The translations under genes were made by a program, and so were the position numbers. A stretch of 64,000 nt of DNA from an uncultured Bacilli bacterium. GTDB lineage: Bacteria > Bacillota_I > Bacilli_A > RF39 > UBA660. Positions 27,501-36,279 of this stretch are shown here, piece by piece; positions within the stretch are counted from its first letter, which is position 1, and each line of letters starts with the position of its first letter. The stretch is taken from positions 32,532-96,531 of the forward strand of contig CAKPDF010000005.1 in NCBI GenBank assembly GCA_934148535.1, in the 5' to 3' direction. The notes under the pieces were generated by a model that worked only from the letters and a program-made list of their open reading frames with translations, ran no database searches and had not been told where the DNA came from.

Positions 27501-30121
27501 ATGGAACAGATGATGGATATGGATGGACTGGTTGGAGTGGAACATGGAAATATGATAATGGACAATATGGTATTAGTAATAATGCATTAAATTTGTATGC
27601 AAGATGGAGTGTAAATTCTTATACATTATCTATAACTAAAGGAACTGGAGTAGGTACAATATATTATAAAGTAAATGGAGCTTCTAGTTATACATCATCA
27701 ACATCAAATGTATCTGTTGGTGTAAACTATGGAACAACATATTATTATTATGGAACAGCTAGTACTGGATATTATATGACAACTTGTACAGCATCTTCTC
27801 CTTGTAGTGGAACAATGGGAACAAGCAATGTTTCAAAATCTTTAACAGCATATGAATCAGTATATCAATTATATAATTCTTCTGGTACTTCAACTGGTTA
27901 TGCTAATAGTTTAGCAAATGCTATATCTAATGTATCATCTGGTGGTACAGTTAAAGCCCTTAAAAATAATAGCTCTGGGGCTGTTACAATATCCAAAAAT
28001 GTTAAAATCAATACTAATGGTAAAACTATTACTTTATCTAATTCAATTACAAATAGCGCTACTACTGAAATAACTGGTAATGGTACGTTATATTATTCAT
28101 CAGGTGTTGTAATATCAAATAAAGGTAATTTGACTATTTCTAATAGTACAATTAAAACTGATTATACTGCTGTGATTAGTATGTCTGCTGGTACTATAAA
28201 TGTAAATGGGGGAACATTTGTGATAAATGCTAGTAATTGTAGTAATGGATGTGCTCCTTTTGCACCAACAGGTGGTACTTTAAATATAAATGGTGGAACA
28301 TATCAAGGAACTAACTTAAACTTCTTAGTTATAAATGGTGGAGGTACAGTTAACTTTGGACAAACTAAATCATTAACTGTATCTGGAATTGCAATTTGGA
28401 ATAATTCAGGAACTATTAATTTTAAACAAGGAACATTAAAAGATGTTACTAATGCTATAACATTACAAGGTGGTACTGCAAATGTAAGTGGTGGTAGTAT
28501 TACAGCTTCGGGTCAAGCAATTTCTGTTAACGGTGGAGAAACTAATATTACAGGAGGTACATTGACAGGGGCTCATGGAATTTTATCTAGTTCAGGAACT
28601 GTTAATATAACTGGTGGAAGTATAGTTGGTAGTAGCTATGAGGCTATTTATAATAATGGTGCTACTGTAAATATTGGTACAAGAGATAATGTGGTAAATG
28701 ATGTACCAGAACTTCATAGTTCTAATTCTTTAAGTTTTAATAATGTAAGTGGTACATGGAATTGGTATGATGGAGTTTTGTATGGACCTAAAAGTACATA
28801 TAATTTCAATTCTGCACCATCTGCTACTGAGACTGGTTATTCGGCTGTTACTGTTGTAGATGCAACTAATGGTTATAAAACTTATTTATTGAAATCTTCT
28901 GATATGGTTTATAGATTATTTAATTCTAGTGGTAAAATTACTGGTTATGCAGCAAATTTATCTGATGCTATAACTAATACTTCTAGTGGTGGTACTATGT
29001 TGGCTTTAAAAAATAATACTTCTGCTGGGGTTAATGTGCATAATAATGTTACTTTGGATACCAATGGCAAGACTATAACTATGACTGGTTTGTTGGTTAA
29101 TTCTGCTGGATATACTTTAAATATAAAAGGAAATGGAACGATTACTTCTTCTTCATCTATCGATGAATTACTTTATGTTTTGGGAACTACTAATTTATCT
29201 GAGACAACATTACAATGTACATCATCTAATTGTAAAAGAGTTGTTCTTCAACGTGGTACGCTTAATATGTCTAGTGGTACTATAATTCACACTGCTGGTA
29301 GTGCTGTGACGAGTGAAAAAGGTACTTTTAAAGTTACAAGTGGTAGTATTATAGGAAGTTCTGGAAATGGAATTTCAGTTTCAGGTGGTAATGTTAATCT
29401 TGTAACCTCTGATAAAAAAATTACTGTTTCAGGTTTATATTATGGGATTATTTCTGGTGGTGCTAAAACTGCAGATGTTGACTTAAATATTAGTTCTGAT
29501 TCACCAACAAGGATTATGATTTATACTACTTCTCAGGATAATGGTTCATCTACTGCTATTTCTATGGAGGGTCATGATGATTCTAATAATTTTGTGGTTA
29601 CTTCTTCAATAGAAGGTGCAACATTTTATTCTTATGGGCATGCTATGAATAATGGATTATATAATACGATGACTGTTTCTAATGTAGTTATGGAATCTAG
29701 AAATATTACTCTTTACAATAGAGGAATGTTATATTTAGGATATGATCCTACTGTTGGACATGTTGATAATAATTCTGGTGCTGATGTTAGTATTGCCAAT
29801 GTTGATACTTATGATGTATGTAATTATACTGGAGGAACTATATATATGGGAAGAGGAACATATGTATATGATGTTCGTGATACTTCTAGTATTACAAATG
29901 ATAGTACAAAGAAACCATTCGCAAATTATGGTACTATTTATCTAAATGGTGGTAGAATATATTATAACTATGGGGTTAATTCGTCATTTTATAATTTAGA
30001 AGGTGGTACTGTTGTACAGTCTGGATGGGGTATTAATAATGTTAGTACTACTTATACTTTTAATTATTATAACAAAGGTGCTTCTTATAGTATACGTAGG
30101 TATAGTTCTAAGAAAAGTTGA
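24581..30121 (+). CDS. Large multidomain surface protein (MBG / InlB repeats / beta-helix)
   Basis: 1846 residues. Order seen: signal-type segment with SFAWYAWKSS (5-31); N-terminal domain to about 285 duplicated at 7353; Cys-containing Ig-like part (about 290-370); MBG-type repeat (KTLTVKALDQTIYYGDTIS, about 370-465); three Ig-like repeats with NKNAGTATVT.TGKGNYTG (about 466-705); three InlB/Listeria-Bacteroides repeats (YTITFNANGGS...GYTFIGWF, about 700-1010), one carrying a 45-residue insertion; a linker (to about 1090); then two beta-helix blocks, each opening with VY.L(Y/F)NSSG...GYA..L..AI (about 1092 and 1438). No LPXTG or C-terminal anchor. Likely an adhesin (inference from these domain families). 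Codon use switches from A-ending to T-ending near 27.9 kb, suggesting a mosaic origin. Confidence 0.85.
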   Translation: MRNFNKIIFLYIFIFVMCMGASFAWYAWKSSEVNVNVNFADLDPYIKYTPLTIKESDKNKTLTESNDYTGGIGYNLTFNKNANGDNLDAYGQNYLKVTSTTDSDIFKASNFKWTLVSVNDSTRTVISTGNFVGENVVEGNDTSKMIPISIDFSLTKESQNTNYEFYLWLDSNSHQNVDISGKNITVSMASNASTIKNVDEMYIRSIEYEVGIIKKFTAYSSKYDITGYKIINTETTPSYSDNNWIAISSDNSTTEAATIESGRVVTINPNKTMDIINNICIKNENNEVYCKSIGKYSDEIDRPTGTLCNNLTYNGNSQQLVSSTSGVGYTLSGYNQKNAGTYTITATLKDNYSWKTSVNGSYTDKATFDCNIKQKTLTVKALDQTIYYGDTISQGLNMITSTGLVENDSITSIILTPSTTEVTNNGTITPGVSAIFNNDGDDTMGNYNITYEKGKLIIKDLSIETAEITLNQTTYTYDGNEKKPTTTVVLNNKTLVNGTDYTVSYSNNKNAGTATVTITGKGNYTGSKSINFTIDKKANSLTVTAKTLTYNKKAQALVSVSNTQGTVYYAVGTELTSSNYSSSGSTTIPTKMNAGSYTVYYYTRGNDNYQEKKGSVISTINPYNLSNATIASISNQTYTGSAITPTPAVTVPLPPGSTTTLVNGTDFNYSYSNNKNAGTATVTVTGKGNYTGTKSINFTIVYKTYTITLDNQSATSAGTTILYGRYADGIYLDSAYSKKMTTSANPITKPSKTGNTFGGYYTATNGGGTPLINASGNITSSFTNTLYNNNVTLYAKWSVNNYTITFNANGGSVSTANKSVTYGSTYGDLPTPTRTGYTFIGWFTGNATRDSSQAYKDHPMLYYSDTYSDLYNAFGYNEKSLYNHYLSNGKSEGRRISQYISSDTVAITSNTTLYAGWYPNPNTYTITYYGNGGSSDQYGTSWSNTATYDSTYTVESNWYTRTGYTFAGWTTNSDGTDDGYGWTGWSGTWKYDNGQYGISNNALNLYARWSVNSYTLSITKGTGVGTIYYKVNGASSYTSSTSNVSVGVNYGTTYYYYGTASTGYYMTTCTASSPCSGTMGTSNVSKSLTAYESVYQLYNSSGTSTGYANSLANAISNVSSGGTVKALKNNSSGAVTISKNVKINTNGKTITLSNSITNSATTEITGNGTLYYSSGVVISNKGNLTISNSTIKTDYTAVISMSAGTINVNGGTFVINASNCSNGCAPFAPTGGTLNINGGTYQGTNLNFLVINGGGTVNFGQTKSLTVSGIAIWNNSGTINFKQGTLKDVTNAITLQGGTANVSGGSITASGQAISVNGGETNITGGTLTGAHGILSSSGTVNITGGSIVGSSYEAIYNNGATVNIGTRDNVVNDVPELHSSNSLSFNNVSGTWNWYDGVLYGPKSTYNFNSAPSATETGYSAVTVVDATNGYKTYLLKSSDMVYRLFNSSGKITGYAANLSDAITNTSSGGTMLALKNNTSAGVNVHNNVTLDTNGKTITMTGLLVNSAGYTLNIKGNGTITSSSSIDELLYVLGTTNLSETTLQCTSSNCKRVVLQRGTLNMSSGTIIHTAGSAVTSEKGTFKVTSGSIIGSSGNGISVSGGNVNLVTSDKKITVSGLYYGIISGGAKTADVDLNISSDSPTRIMIYTTSQDNGSSTAISMEGHDDSNNFVVTSSIEGATFYSYGHAMNNGLYNTMTVSNVVMESRNITLYNRGMLYLGYDPTVGHVDNNSGADVSIANVDTYDVCNYTGGTIYMGRGTYVYDVRDTSSITNDSTKKPFANYGTIYLNGGRIYYNYGVNSSFYNLEGGTVVQSGWGINNVSTTYTFNYYNKGASYSIRRYSSKKS
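24605..25434 (+). repeat. 830-bp direct repeat, copy 2
   Basis: Partner of 7374-8203; here the sequence continues into the full-length gene. Confidence 0.9.
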
Positions 30122-30129
30122 GGTGAACA

Positions 30130-30627
30130 ATGAAGAAAAAGCATATTAAAATTTTAATTATTTTTATGGTTTGCATATGTTTGATTTTAGGAATATTTAT
30201 TTTGAGAAATTATTTTTTCGGTGATAATATTATTTCTAAGAGAAATGAAAAATATCTTTCTGAAGCTAATGGATATATTTATATGCATAACAAGAAAAAT
30301 GTTAAGGTTGTTGATAATGAAAAAATTAATATTTCAAAAAAAGTAAAAGAAAATCACATATATGACTTATTTAAATTTGAAAATGCACAAATATATTCAA
30401 AAAATGGTCTTAGTTATTTTGAGTTTGATGTTACTAATTTGTCTTATGTTCCGAAGAATGAACTTCCATATTATATTATGATTAAATTTTATGACAAAAA
30501 TAAAAATATTATATATGTAGAAAGCTATCAAGTGCCAAATTTGGCACAATCGGAAAAGAAACATGAAAAAATTGAATATCCTTTTGATATTACTAATGCT
30601 TATGATTATGAATTTTGTTTGTTCTAA
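30130..30627 (+). CDS. Membrane-anchored small extracellular protein
   Basis: 165 residues: KKK N-terminus, membrane segment (7-26), then one beta-sandwich-like domain containing YFEFDVTNLSYVPKNELPYY and MIKFYDKNKNIIYVESYQVP. The strand pattern resembles FxLYD-type domains of Gram-positive surface proteins, but this is shape only. AGGTGAAC lies between the stop of the giant gene and this ATG (8-base gap), so the two are co-translated and may work together. Function unknown. Confidence 0.6.
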   Translation: MKKKHIKILIIFMVCICLILGIFILRNYFFGDNIISKRNEKYLSEANGYIYMHNKKNVKVVDNEKINISKKVKENHIYDLFKFENAQIYSKNGLSYFEFDVTNLSYVPKNELPYYIMIKFYDKNKNIIYVESYQVPNLAQSEKKHEKIEYPFDITNAYDYEFCLF

Positions 30628-30700
30628 ATTGTTAATAATTATAGTTAATATATTGTATTATTTCATTTGATTTGGTAAAATTATTATAGGAGATGATATG

Positions 30701-31708
30701 ATGGCAATTAGAGTTGCAATTAATGGTTTTGGTAGAATTGGAAGATTAGTGTTTAGGATAATGGAAGAGGATCCTAATTTTGATGTTGTTGCTATAAATG
30801 ATCTTACTGATAGTGAGCAGTTAGCATATTTACTTAAATATGATACTAATCATAGAAATTATAAGGTTGATGAGATTAGTTTTGATAATAATAATTTAAT
30901 TATTGGATCAAGAAAGGTTAGAGTTTATAGTGAAATGGATCCTAAAAATTTACCTTGGAATGATCTTAATGTTGATATAGTATTTGAATGTACTGGTAAG
31001 TTTGTTGACAAAGAAAAGGCTATGAGTCATATTGTAGCAGGTGCAAAAAAGGTGTTGATTTCTGCTCCTGCTAAGGGTGATGTTAAGACTATAGTTTATA
31101 ATGTAAATGATAATATATTAGATGGAAGTGAACAAGTTGTTAGTGCTGCTTCTTGTACTACTAATTGTTTGGCACCTGTATTAAAAGTTATAAATGATAA
31201 TTTTGGTATAGTTAAGGGATATATGACAACAGTGCATGCTTATACTAATGATCAAGTTACTTTGGATGTTGCTCATAAGAAAGGTATTAAGGCTAGAAGG
31301 GGAAGAGGGTGCGCTATGAATATTGTTCCTACTTCTACTGGTGCTGCTACTGCTATTGGAAAGGTTATTCCTGAACTTAATGGTAGGTTAAGTGGTGGTG
31401 CTTTAAGAGTTCCTGTATCTGATGGTTCTTTGGTTGATTTGGTTTTAGAACTTAATTGTAATGTTAGTGTAGAAGATATTAATAGTATTTTTAAGAACAG
31501 TGTTAATGGGACATTACATTATACTGAGGATCCTATTGTTTCTTCTGATATTATTTCTTCTACTTGTGGTGCTACTGTAGATGGTAATTTGACTAGTATA
31601 TTGGAAATTGATGGAAAGCAATTAGTTAAAGTTGTTGCTTGGTATGATAATGAGATGGGATATTCTTGTCAAATGGTTAGATGTGCTAAGAAATTGATGG
31701 GAAGGTAG
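30701..31708 (+). CDS. gap: Glyceraldehyde-3-phosphate dehydrogenase
   Basis: 335 residues, full length. NAD-binding NGFGRIGRLVFR (8-19) and AINDL (31-35), whose Asp favours NAD over NADP; catalytic ASCTTNC (150-156, Cys152) and TTVHAYT with His179; C-terminal WYDNEMGYS. It oxidises and phosphorylates glyceraldehyde-3-phosphate in glycolysis in the cytosol. Two ATGs are adjacent; 30701 has the better spacing (8) from AGGAG (30688-30692). A terminator follows at once, and yvcK, which controls carbon flow, is next. The 73-base upstream gap shows no confident promoter. Confidence 0.97.
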   Translation: MAIRVAINGFGRIGRLVFRIMEEDPNFDVVAINDLTDSEQLAYLLKYDTNHRNYKVDEISFDNNNLIIGSRKVRVYSEMDPKNLPWNDLNVDIVFECTGKFVDKEKAMSHIVAGAKKVLISAPAKGDVKTIVYNVNDNILDGSEQVVSAASCTTNCLAPVLKVINDNFGIVKGYMTTVHAYTNDQVTLDVAHKKGIKARRGRGCAMNIVPTSTGAATAIGKVIPELNGRLSGGALRVPVSDGSLVDLVLELNCNVSVEDINSIFKNSVNGTLHYTEDPIVSSDIISSTCGATVDGNLTSILEIDGKQLVKVVAWYDNEMGYSCQMVRCAKKLMGR

Positions 31709-31740
31709 GAATAGAGAAATCTATTTCTTTCTTTTTTTCT
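31709..31740 (+). terminator. Terminator of gap
   Basis: GAATAGA / TCTATTTC hairpin (31709-31727, GAAA loop) followed by a T-rich tract. Confidence 0.65.
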
Positions 31741-31778
31741 TGTAATAGTGTATAATACTAATAGAAACAGGTGATTTA

Positions 31779-32729
31779 ATGAAAAAGGTTGTTGTTTTAG
31801 GAGGAGGTACTGGTTTATCAGTTTTACTTAGGGGACTTAAGCTATTTCCAATTGATATTACTGCTATTGTTAGTGTTGCTGATGATGGGGCTTCTTCAGG
31901 TATTTTGAGAAAAGAATTTAATATTCCTGCTGTTGGAGATTTACGTAATGTTTTAGTTGCTTTATCTGAAGTGGAGCCTTTGGTAGAGCAATTATTACAA
32001 TATAGATTTCATACTGATAGTGATTTAAATAATCATGCTATGGGAAATTTACTTTTGACAGCACTTTTTAATATTACTGGTAATTTGACTACTAGTTTGG
32101 AATCTTTATCAAAGATATTGAATCTTAAAGGTAGGGTTTTGCCTTTTACTGAAGAAGAGGCTATATTAGTAGCACATACTAAAGATGGAGATGTTATTGA
32201 GGGAGAAAGTAGTATTACAAAGGCTGGTAGATGTATAGATTATATTGAATATAAAAATAAGGTTAGGGCTACTGATCAAGTTGTTAAAGCAATTAAAAAT
32301 GCTGATTTAATTATATTTGGTATTGGTAGTTTATATACTAGTGTTATTCCTAATTTATTAGATGAAAGAGTTAGAAGTGTTTTGCTTAAGTCTAAGGCTA
32401 AGAAAATGTATGTATGTAATATTATGACAGAACATGGAGAAACTGATGGTTTTCATGTTAGTGATTGTGTAAGAGAGATTAATAGTTATATTGCTGATAA
32501 TTTTATAGATGTAGTTGTTGCTAATGATGGAAAGATTAGTGATGATATTTTAGATTTATATAAAGTTGAATTTAGTGAGCCAATTACTATTGATAGAGAC
32601 AACCTTTATGAAATGGGTGTATCTATTATTGAAGATAATTATGTAAGTATTAATAATAAGCAAGTTAGACATGATTATATTAAAACTGCTTTGGCTATTT
32701 TTACTTATATTGCAAGTGGTGATGTATAA
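31779..32729 (+). CDS. yvcK: YvcK (CofD-like, gluconeogenesis/cell-wall factor)
   Basis: 316 residues with VVLGGGTGLSVLLRGLK (4-20), IVSVADDGASSGILR, VGDLRNVLVALS and NHAMGNLLL, the conserved YvcK series. In Bacillus YvcK binds UDP-sugars and is needed for growth on gluconeogenic carbon and for normal shape. In most Bacillota the order is rapZ-yvcK-whiA; here rapZ is absent and gap lies upstream. The stop overlaps the whiA start by one base (TAATG). A TATAAT near 31,751 before the gene suggests its own promoter. Confidence 0.95.
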   Translation: MKKVVVLGGGTGLSVLLRGLKLFPIDITAIVSVADDGASSGILRKEFNIPAVGDLRNVLVALSEVEPLVEQLLQYRFHTDSDLNNHAMGNLLLTALFNITGNLTTSLESLSKILNLKGRVLPFTEEEAILVAHTKDGDVIEGESSITKAGRCIDYIEYKNKVRATDQVVKAIKNADLIIFGIGSLYTSVIPNLLDERVRSVLLKSKAKKMYVCNIMTEHGETDGFHVSDCVREINSYIADNFIDVVVANDGKISDDILDLYKVEFSEPITIDRDNLYEMGVSIIEDNYVSINNKQVRHDYIKTALAIFTYIASGDV

Positions 32730-33652
32730 TGAGTTTTTCTGCTAATATAAAAGAAGAAGTTACTAAGGTAGAATGTAATAGAGAAGAATATATTTCAGAA
32801 TTATCTGCTATTATTAGAAATAGTGCTATATGTAATAAGGACAGTATTTATATTACTGTTGAAAATAATTCGGTTGCTAGAAGAATATATACTATATTTA
32901 AAAATATTTATGATGTTAATATTGGAATTACTGTAAGAAGAAGATATGGTTTTAGTAATAATTTAATATATATATTGACTATTAAAAATAAGGTTTATGA
33001 TATTCTTACTGATTTATCTATTTGGGATAAAGATAATAATTATATGGATGTACCTATGGAATATATTGTGAGTGACGAAGATGTTATTAGGGCATATTTA
33101 AGAGGTGTATTTATTACTTGTGGTAGTATTAATGATCCTAAGACTTCTAGATATCATTTGGAGTTTATTGTTGATTCAAAGGAATATGCTACGTTTTTAT
33201 GTAATATGTTAAATGAAAAGGGATTAAATAGTAAGATTATTAAAAGAGAGAAAAGTTATACTGTATATATAAAAGAGTCTGAGAAAATTAGTGATTTTTT
33301 AAGAATTATTAAGGCTTATAATGGGGTATTATATTATGAAGATATTAGAATATATAGAGATCATAAGAATATGACTAATAGGCTTAATAATTGTGAGCAG
33401 GCTAATATGGATAAGGTATTTATGACTGCTAGTAAACAGATTAAAGATATTGAAAAGTTAAAAAACTTGGATATGTTAGATGTTCTTGATGAAAAGTTGG
33501 TTTTAGTTATTAATTATAGATTGAAATATCCTGAGGCTTCTTTGCAAGAGTTAGCATATATTATGAGTGAAGAGTTGGGGCATACTATTACTAAGTCAGG
33601 ACTTAATCATAGATTTAGAAAAATTAGGGATATTGTTAGTAGACTTTCTTAA
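32729..33652 (+). CDS. whiA: WhiA DNA-binding protein
   Basis: 307 residues: MSFSANIKEEVTKVE start, a LAGLIDADG-like middle (RAYLRGVFITCGSI, then YHLEFIVDS) and C-terminal helix-turn-helix (YPEASLQELAYIMSEELGHT, then SGLNHRFRKI). WhiA regulates division and chromosome segregation in Gram-positives and is always beside yvcK. Overlap of start and stop shows translational coupling. Length is normal. Confidence 0.95.
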   Translation: MSFSANIKEEVTKVECNREEYISELSAIIRNSAICNKDSIYITVENNSVARRIYTIFKNIYDVNIGITVRRRYGFSNNLIYILTIKNKVYDILTDLSIWDKDNNYMDVPMEYIVSDEDVIRAYLRGVFITCGSINDPKTSRYHLEFIVDSKEYATFLCNMLNEKGLNSKIIKREKSYTVYIKESEKISDFLRIIKAYNGVLYYEDIRIYRDHKNMTNRLNNCEQANMDKVFMTASKQIKDIEKLKNLDMLDVLDEKLVLVINYRLKYPEASLQELAYIMSEELGHTITKSGLNHRFRKIRDIVSRLS

Positions 33653-33733
33653 AATGTTTTTGAATAGTTATATTTTACTTGATTTATATTTGTTTTATTT
33701 CTAGTTATGTATTGTAATTTAGAGAAAAAACAC

Positions 33734-33762
33734 TTGAATTAAGTTATAAGGTATGCTATAAT
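33734..33762 (+). promoter_or_regulatory. Promoter of the tyrS T-box leader
   Basis: TTGAAT (33734-33739), 17-base spacer, TATAAT (33757-33762). Confidence 0.75.
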
Positions 33763-33768
33763 CTAGTT

Positions 33769-33967
33769 GTTGGAAGTTATTAGTATTAGAAATAAAGAAG
33801 TAGTTATTATATTTATTTTTATAGAGAGTTAGTGGTTGGTGGAAACTAATAATGTATAATAATGAATTACGTATTTTTAGCTAATCGGTTAAGAGCCGTT
33901 ATGAAATTAAGAAAATAAAAGGATGGTACCGTCGTTTAGACTCCTTTGTGGTATCATCTTTTTTTAT
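33769..33967 (+). promoter_or_regulatory. T-box riboswitch controlling tyrS
   Basis: A leader of about 220 bases between promoter and tyrS. It has AGAGAGTTAGTGGTTGGTGGAA-type stem I sequence (about 33,823-33,844), a candidate specifier TAC (Tyr) in GAATTACGTA near 33,865, the conserved T-box AAAGGATGGTACCG (33,918-33,931), and a terminator pairing GATGGTACC (33922-33930) with GGTATCATC (33950-33958) before TTTTTTT. In this family uncharged tRNA-Tyr pairs with the specifier and T-box and favours the antiterminator, so tyrS rises when Tyr-tRNA is scarce. Confidence 0.9.
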
Positions 33968-33988
33968 AGGGAAAGAGGTAAGATAAAT

Positions 33989-35218
33989 ATGACATTTTTT
34001 GAAGAATTAAAATGGAGAGGACTTATTAAGGATGTTAGTAGTCCTGATATTGAAAAAAAATTAAATGAGGAGAGTATTACTTTTTATTGGGGGACTGATC
34101 CTACTGCGGATAGCTTACATTTAGGACATTATTCTTCTTTAGTTACTGCTAAGAGACTTGCTAAGGCTGGTCATCATCCTATTCTTTTGGTAGGAGGCGC
34201 TACTGGACTTATTGGTGATCCTAGACCTACTGCGGAAAGAGAAATTATTGATAAAGAAGTTCTTAATCGTAATTTAGAAGGAATCAAAAAACAGGTTGAT
34301 AAAATATTTGATGGTAAGGCAGAGATAGTTAATAATTATGATTGGTTTAAGGGTTATGAATTTTTGGATTTTCTTAGGGATGTTGGTAAATATATTAATG
34401 TTAATTATATGTTAGATAAAGATATTATTAGAAGAAGGTTAGAAAGTGGAATTACTTATGCAGAATTTTCTTATACTTTAATTCAAGGTTATGACTTTTT
34501 AAGATTATTTTTAGATCATAATTGTGTATTACAGGCTGAAGGCTCTGATCAATGGGGTAATATTACTACTGGTATTGATTTAATAAGAAAGATTACTGGT
34601 AATGAGGCTTATGGTTTTACTATGCCTTTAGTACTTGATAAAAATGGTAAGAAATTTGGTAAAAGTGAAGGTAATGCTTTATGGCTTGATAAGAATAAAA
34701 CTTCTAGTTATAAATTATATCAATATTTAGTTAATGTGGATGATTCTATGGTTATAGATTATTTGAAAATATTTACTTTCTTGACTAAGGAAGAAATAGA
34801 TGAATTAGAAATAAAAAATAAAGAGCATCCTGAATTAAGAGAGGCTCATAAGGCTCTTGCTAGAGAGATTATTTGTGATTTACATGGTAATGATGAATAT
34901 GAGAATGCTTTAAAGTTATCTCAAGTTTTATTTACAGAGGAATTTAGTAATTTATCTGCTAGTGCTATAGAGGAAGTATTTTCTAATAATCCTATAATTG
35001 GTATTACTAGTAATAATTTAGTTGATTTGCTTATTGAAATAGGCGCTGCTAAGAGTAAGAGAGAATCTAGAGAATTTATAAATGGTAATGCTATTAAAAT
35101 TAATGGAAATAAGATATCAGATGTAGATTATGTTATTAGTGATAATGATTTTATTGATAATAAATATATAATTATTAAAAGAGGTAAGAAAAATTATTAT
35201 GTTGGAAAGAGAAGTTAA
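33989..35218 (+). CDS. tyrS: Tyrosyl-tRNA synthetase
   Basis: 409 residues. Class I motifs HLGH (44-47) and KFGKS (about 222-226), YGFTMPL, and QGYDFLRLF for tyrosine binding, with a C-terminal S4-like RNA-binding domain (AKSKRESREFINGNAIKING). It joins tyrosine to tRNA-Tyr in the cytosol. The ATG at 33989 follows AAAGAGGT; upstream in-frame codons lie inside the T-box terminator. Length is close to the usual 420. Confidence 0.96.
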   Translation: MTFFEELKWRGLIKDVSSPDIEKKLNEESITFYWGTDPTADSLHLGHYSSLVTAKRLAKAGHHPILLVGGATGLIGDPRPTAEREIIDKEVLNRNLEGIKKQVDKIFDGKAEIVNNYDWFKGYEFLDFLRDVGKYINVNYMLDKDIIRRRLESGITYAEFSYTLIQGYDFLRLFLDHNCVLQAEGSDQWGNITTGIDLIRKITGNEAYGFTMPLVLDKNGKKFGKSEGNALWLDKNKTSSYKLYQYLVNVDDSMVIDYLKIFTFLTKEEIDELEIKNKEHPELREAHKALAREIICDLHGNDEYENALKLSQVLFTEEFSNLSASAIEEVFSNNPIIGITSNNLVDLLIEIGAAKSKRESREFINGNAIKINGNKISDVDYVISDNDFIDNKYIIIKRGKKNYYVGKRS

Positions 35219-35438
35219 GATAGGGGCAATATATAAGCATTTTAAGGGTAATATATATAAAGTTCTTTGTATTGCTAAGGATAGTGAAACTTTAGAAGAA
35301 AAAGTTGTTTATAATCATGTTGATAATAATGAAATATGGGTTAGAGATAAGAAAGAGTTTTTAAGTGAAGTTGATCATAATAAATATCCTAATATAGAAC
35401 AAAAGTATAGGTTTGAATTAATAGAAAAGTCACGTTAG
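35199..35438 (+). CDS. DUF1653 protein
   Basis: 79 residues: IGAIYKHFKGNIYKVLCIAK (8-27) and SETLEEKVVYNH, the DUF1653 pattern (small beta-barrel-like proteins often encoded by themselves or fused to other enzymes). It starts 20 bases inside the tyrS 3' end, so it shares that transcript. Its last codons form the 5' arm of a terminator. Cellular role unknown. Confidence 0.85.
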   Translation: MLEREVKIGAIYKHFKGNIYKVLCIAKDSETLEEKVVYNHVDNNEIWVRDKKEFLSEVDHNKYPNIEQKYRFELIEKSR

Positions 35439-35449
35439 TGGCTTTTTGT
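35427..35449 (+). terminator. Terminator at the end of tyrS-DUF1653
   Basis: AAAGTCAC / GTGGCTTT (one G-T pair, GTTA loop) followed by TTG; the 5' arm overlaps the stop codon of the DUF1653 gene. Confidence 0.65.
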
Positions 35450-35509
35450 TGTATATTATATTTTTTATATAATTAGATATAATGTAATACAAAAAAGTAG
35501 AGTAATAAA

Positions 35510-36115
35510 TTATACTCTACTGTAGTATTCAACTATTAATGCTTCGTTGATTTCAGCGTTTAATTCGCTTCTTTCAGGACGTCTTACATAAGTTGCAGAT
35601 TTTTTAGATTCATCATATGAAATAAATTCAACTCTTTTAGTCATTTTTTCTAATGCTTCAGTTACTACTTTAAGTTCTTTATCAGAATCTTTAAGTGTTA
35701 TAACATCACCAATTTTAACTCTGTAAGATGGAATATCAACTTTTTTACCATTTACAGTAATATGTCCGTGATTAACTAATTGTCTAGCAGCTCTTCTTGT
35801 TGTAGCAAATCCGATACGGTATACAATATTATCTAATCTACTTTCTAGTAAGAATAGTAAGTTTTCACCGTGTACACCTTTCATTTTTCCTGATTCTTCA
35901 ACTAATTTCTTGAATTGTTTTTCACTTAAACCATACATAAATCTTAATTTTTGCTTTTCAGTTAATTGTACTGAATAGTTTGATGGTTTTCTTTTTCTGT
36001 CTTGTCCGTGTTGTCCTGGACCATAAGGTCTTTTAGCAAGATCTTTTCCTGTTTCAAGGATTGAGAATGATACTCTTCTTGCTTGTTTGTTGTTTGGGCC
36101 TGTATATCTAGCCAT
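35510..36115 (-). CDS. rpsD: 30S ribosomal protein S4
   Basis: 201 residues: MARYTGPNNKQARRVSFSIL start, RPYGPGQHGQ, the S4 RNA-binding domain (LESRLDNIVYRIGFATTRRA ... RQLVNHGHITVNGKKVDIPS) and a normal C-terminus. S4 binds 16S rRNA and nucleates assembly of the small subunit body. The ATG at 36124 lies in the AAGGAGATG ribosome site, so translation begins at 36115. Solitary and convergent with tyrS, as in many Bacillota where rpsD is autoregulated. Confidence 0.97.
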   Translation of the reverse strand: MARYTGPNNKQARRVSFSILETGKDLAKRPYGPGQHGQDRKRKPSNYSVQLTEKQKLRFMYGLSEKQFKKLVEESGKMKGVHGENLLFLLESRLDNIVYRIGFATTRRAARQLVNHGHITVNGKKVDIPSYRVKIGDVITLKDSDKELKVVTEALEKMTKRVEFISYDESKKSATYVRRPERSELNAEINEALIVEYYSRV

Positions 36116-36279
36116 TTTTTTCATCTCCTTCTTATTTGGAGTTATCTTATTTCTATAGGGTGTTTGTGTCGACTTTCGCTTATGCAGCTTTAAGTTACTA
36201 ATTCATAACACGTTATAAAAATATAGATAATGCTGCCAAATGCAATTAATATTATATAATTTCTTTTTTTATTAGTCAA
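36116..36279 (-). promoter_or_regulatory. rpsD promoter and leader
   Basis: On the minus strand: -35 TTGACT (36279-36274), 17-base spacer, -10 TATAAT (36256-36251), then an untranslated leader of about 130 nt before the ribosome site. S4 leaders are often autoregulatory in Bacillota; I cannot show a specific fold here. The rest of the gap to 36,501 holds a TGCTATACT extended -10 (36381-36389) and an imperfect TAGAGAGAGTTCTTTCTATA palindrome for the rightward gene. Confidence 0.6.

Noticed and set aside
36116..36250. A defined S4-binding riboregulator fold in the rpsD leader
   Set aside because: The leader length fits autoregulation, but I could not identify a specific conserved pseudoknot by eye.
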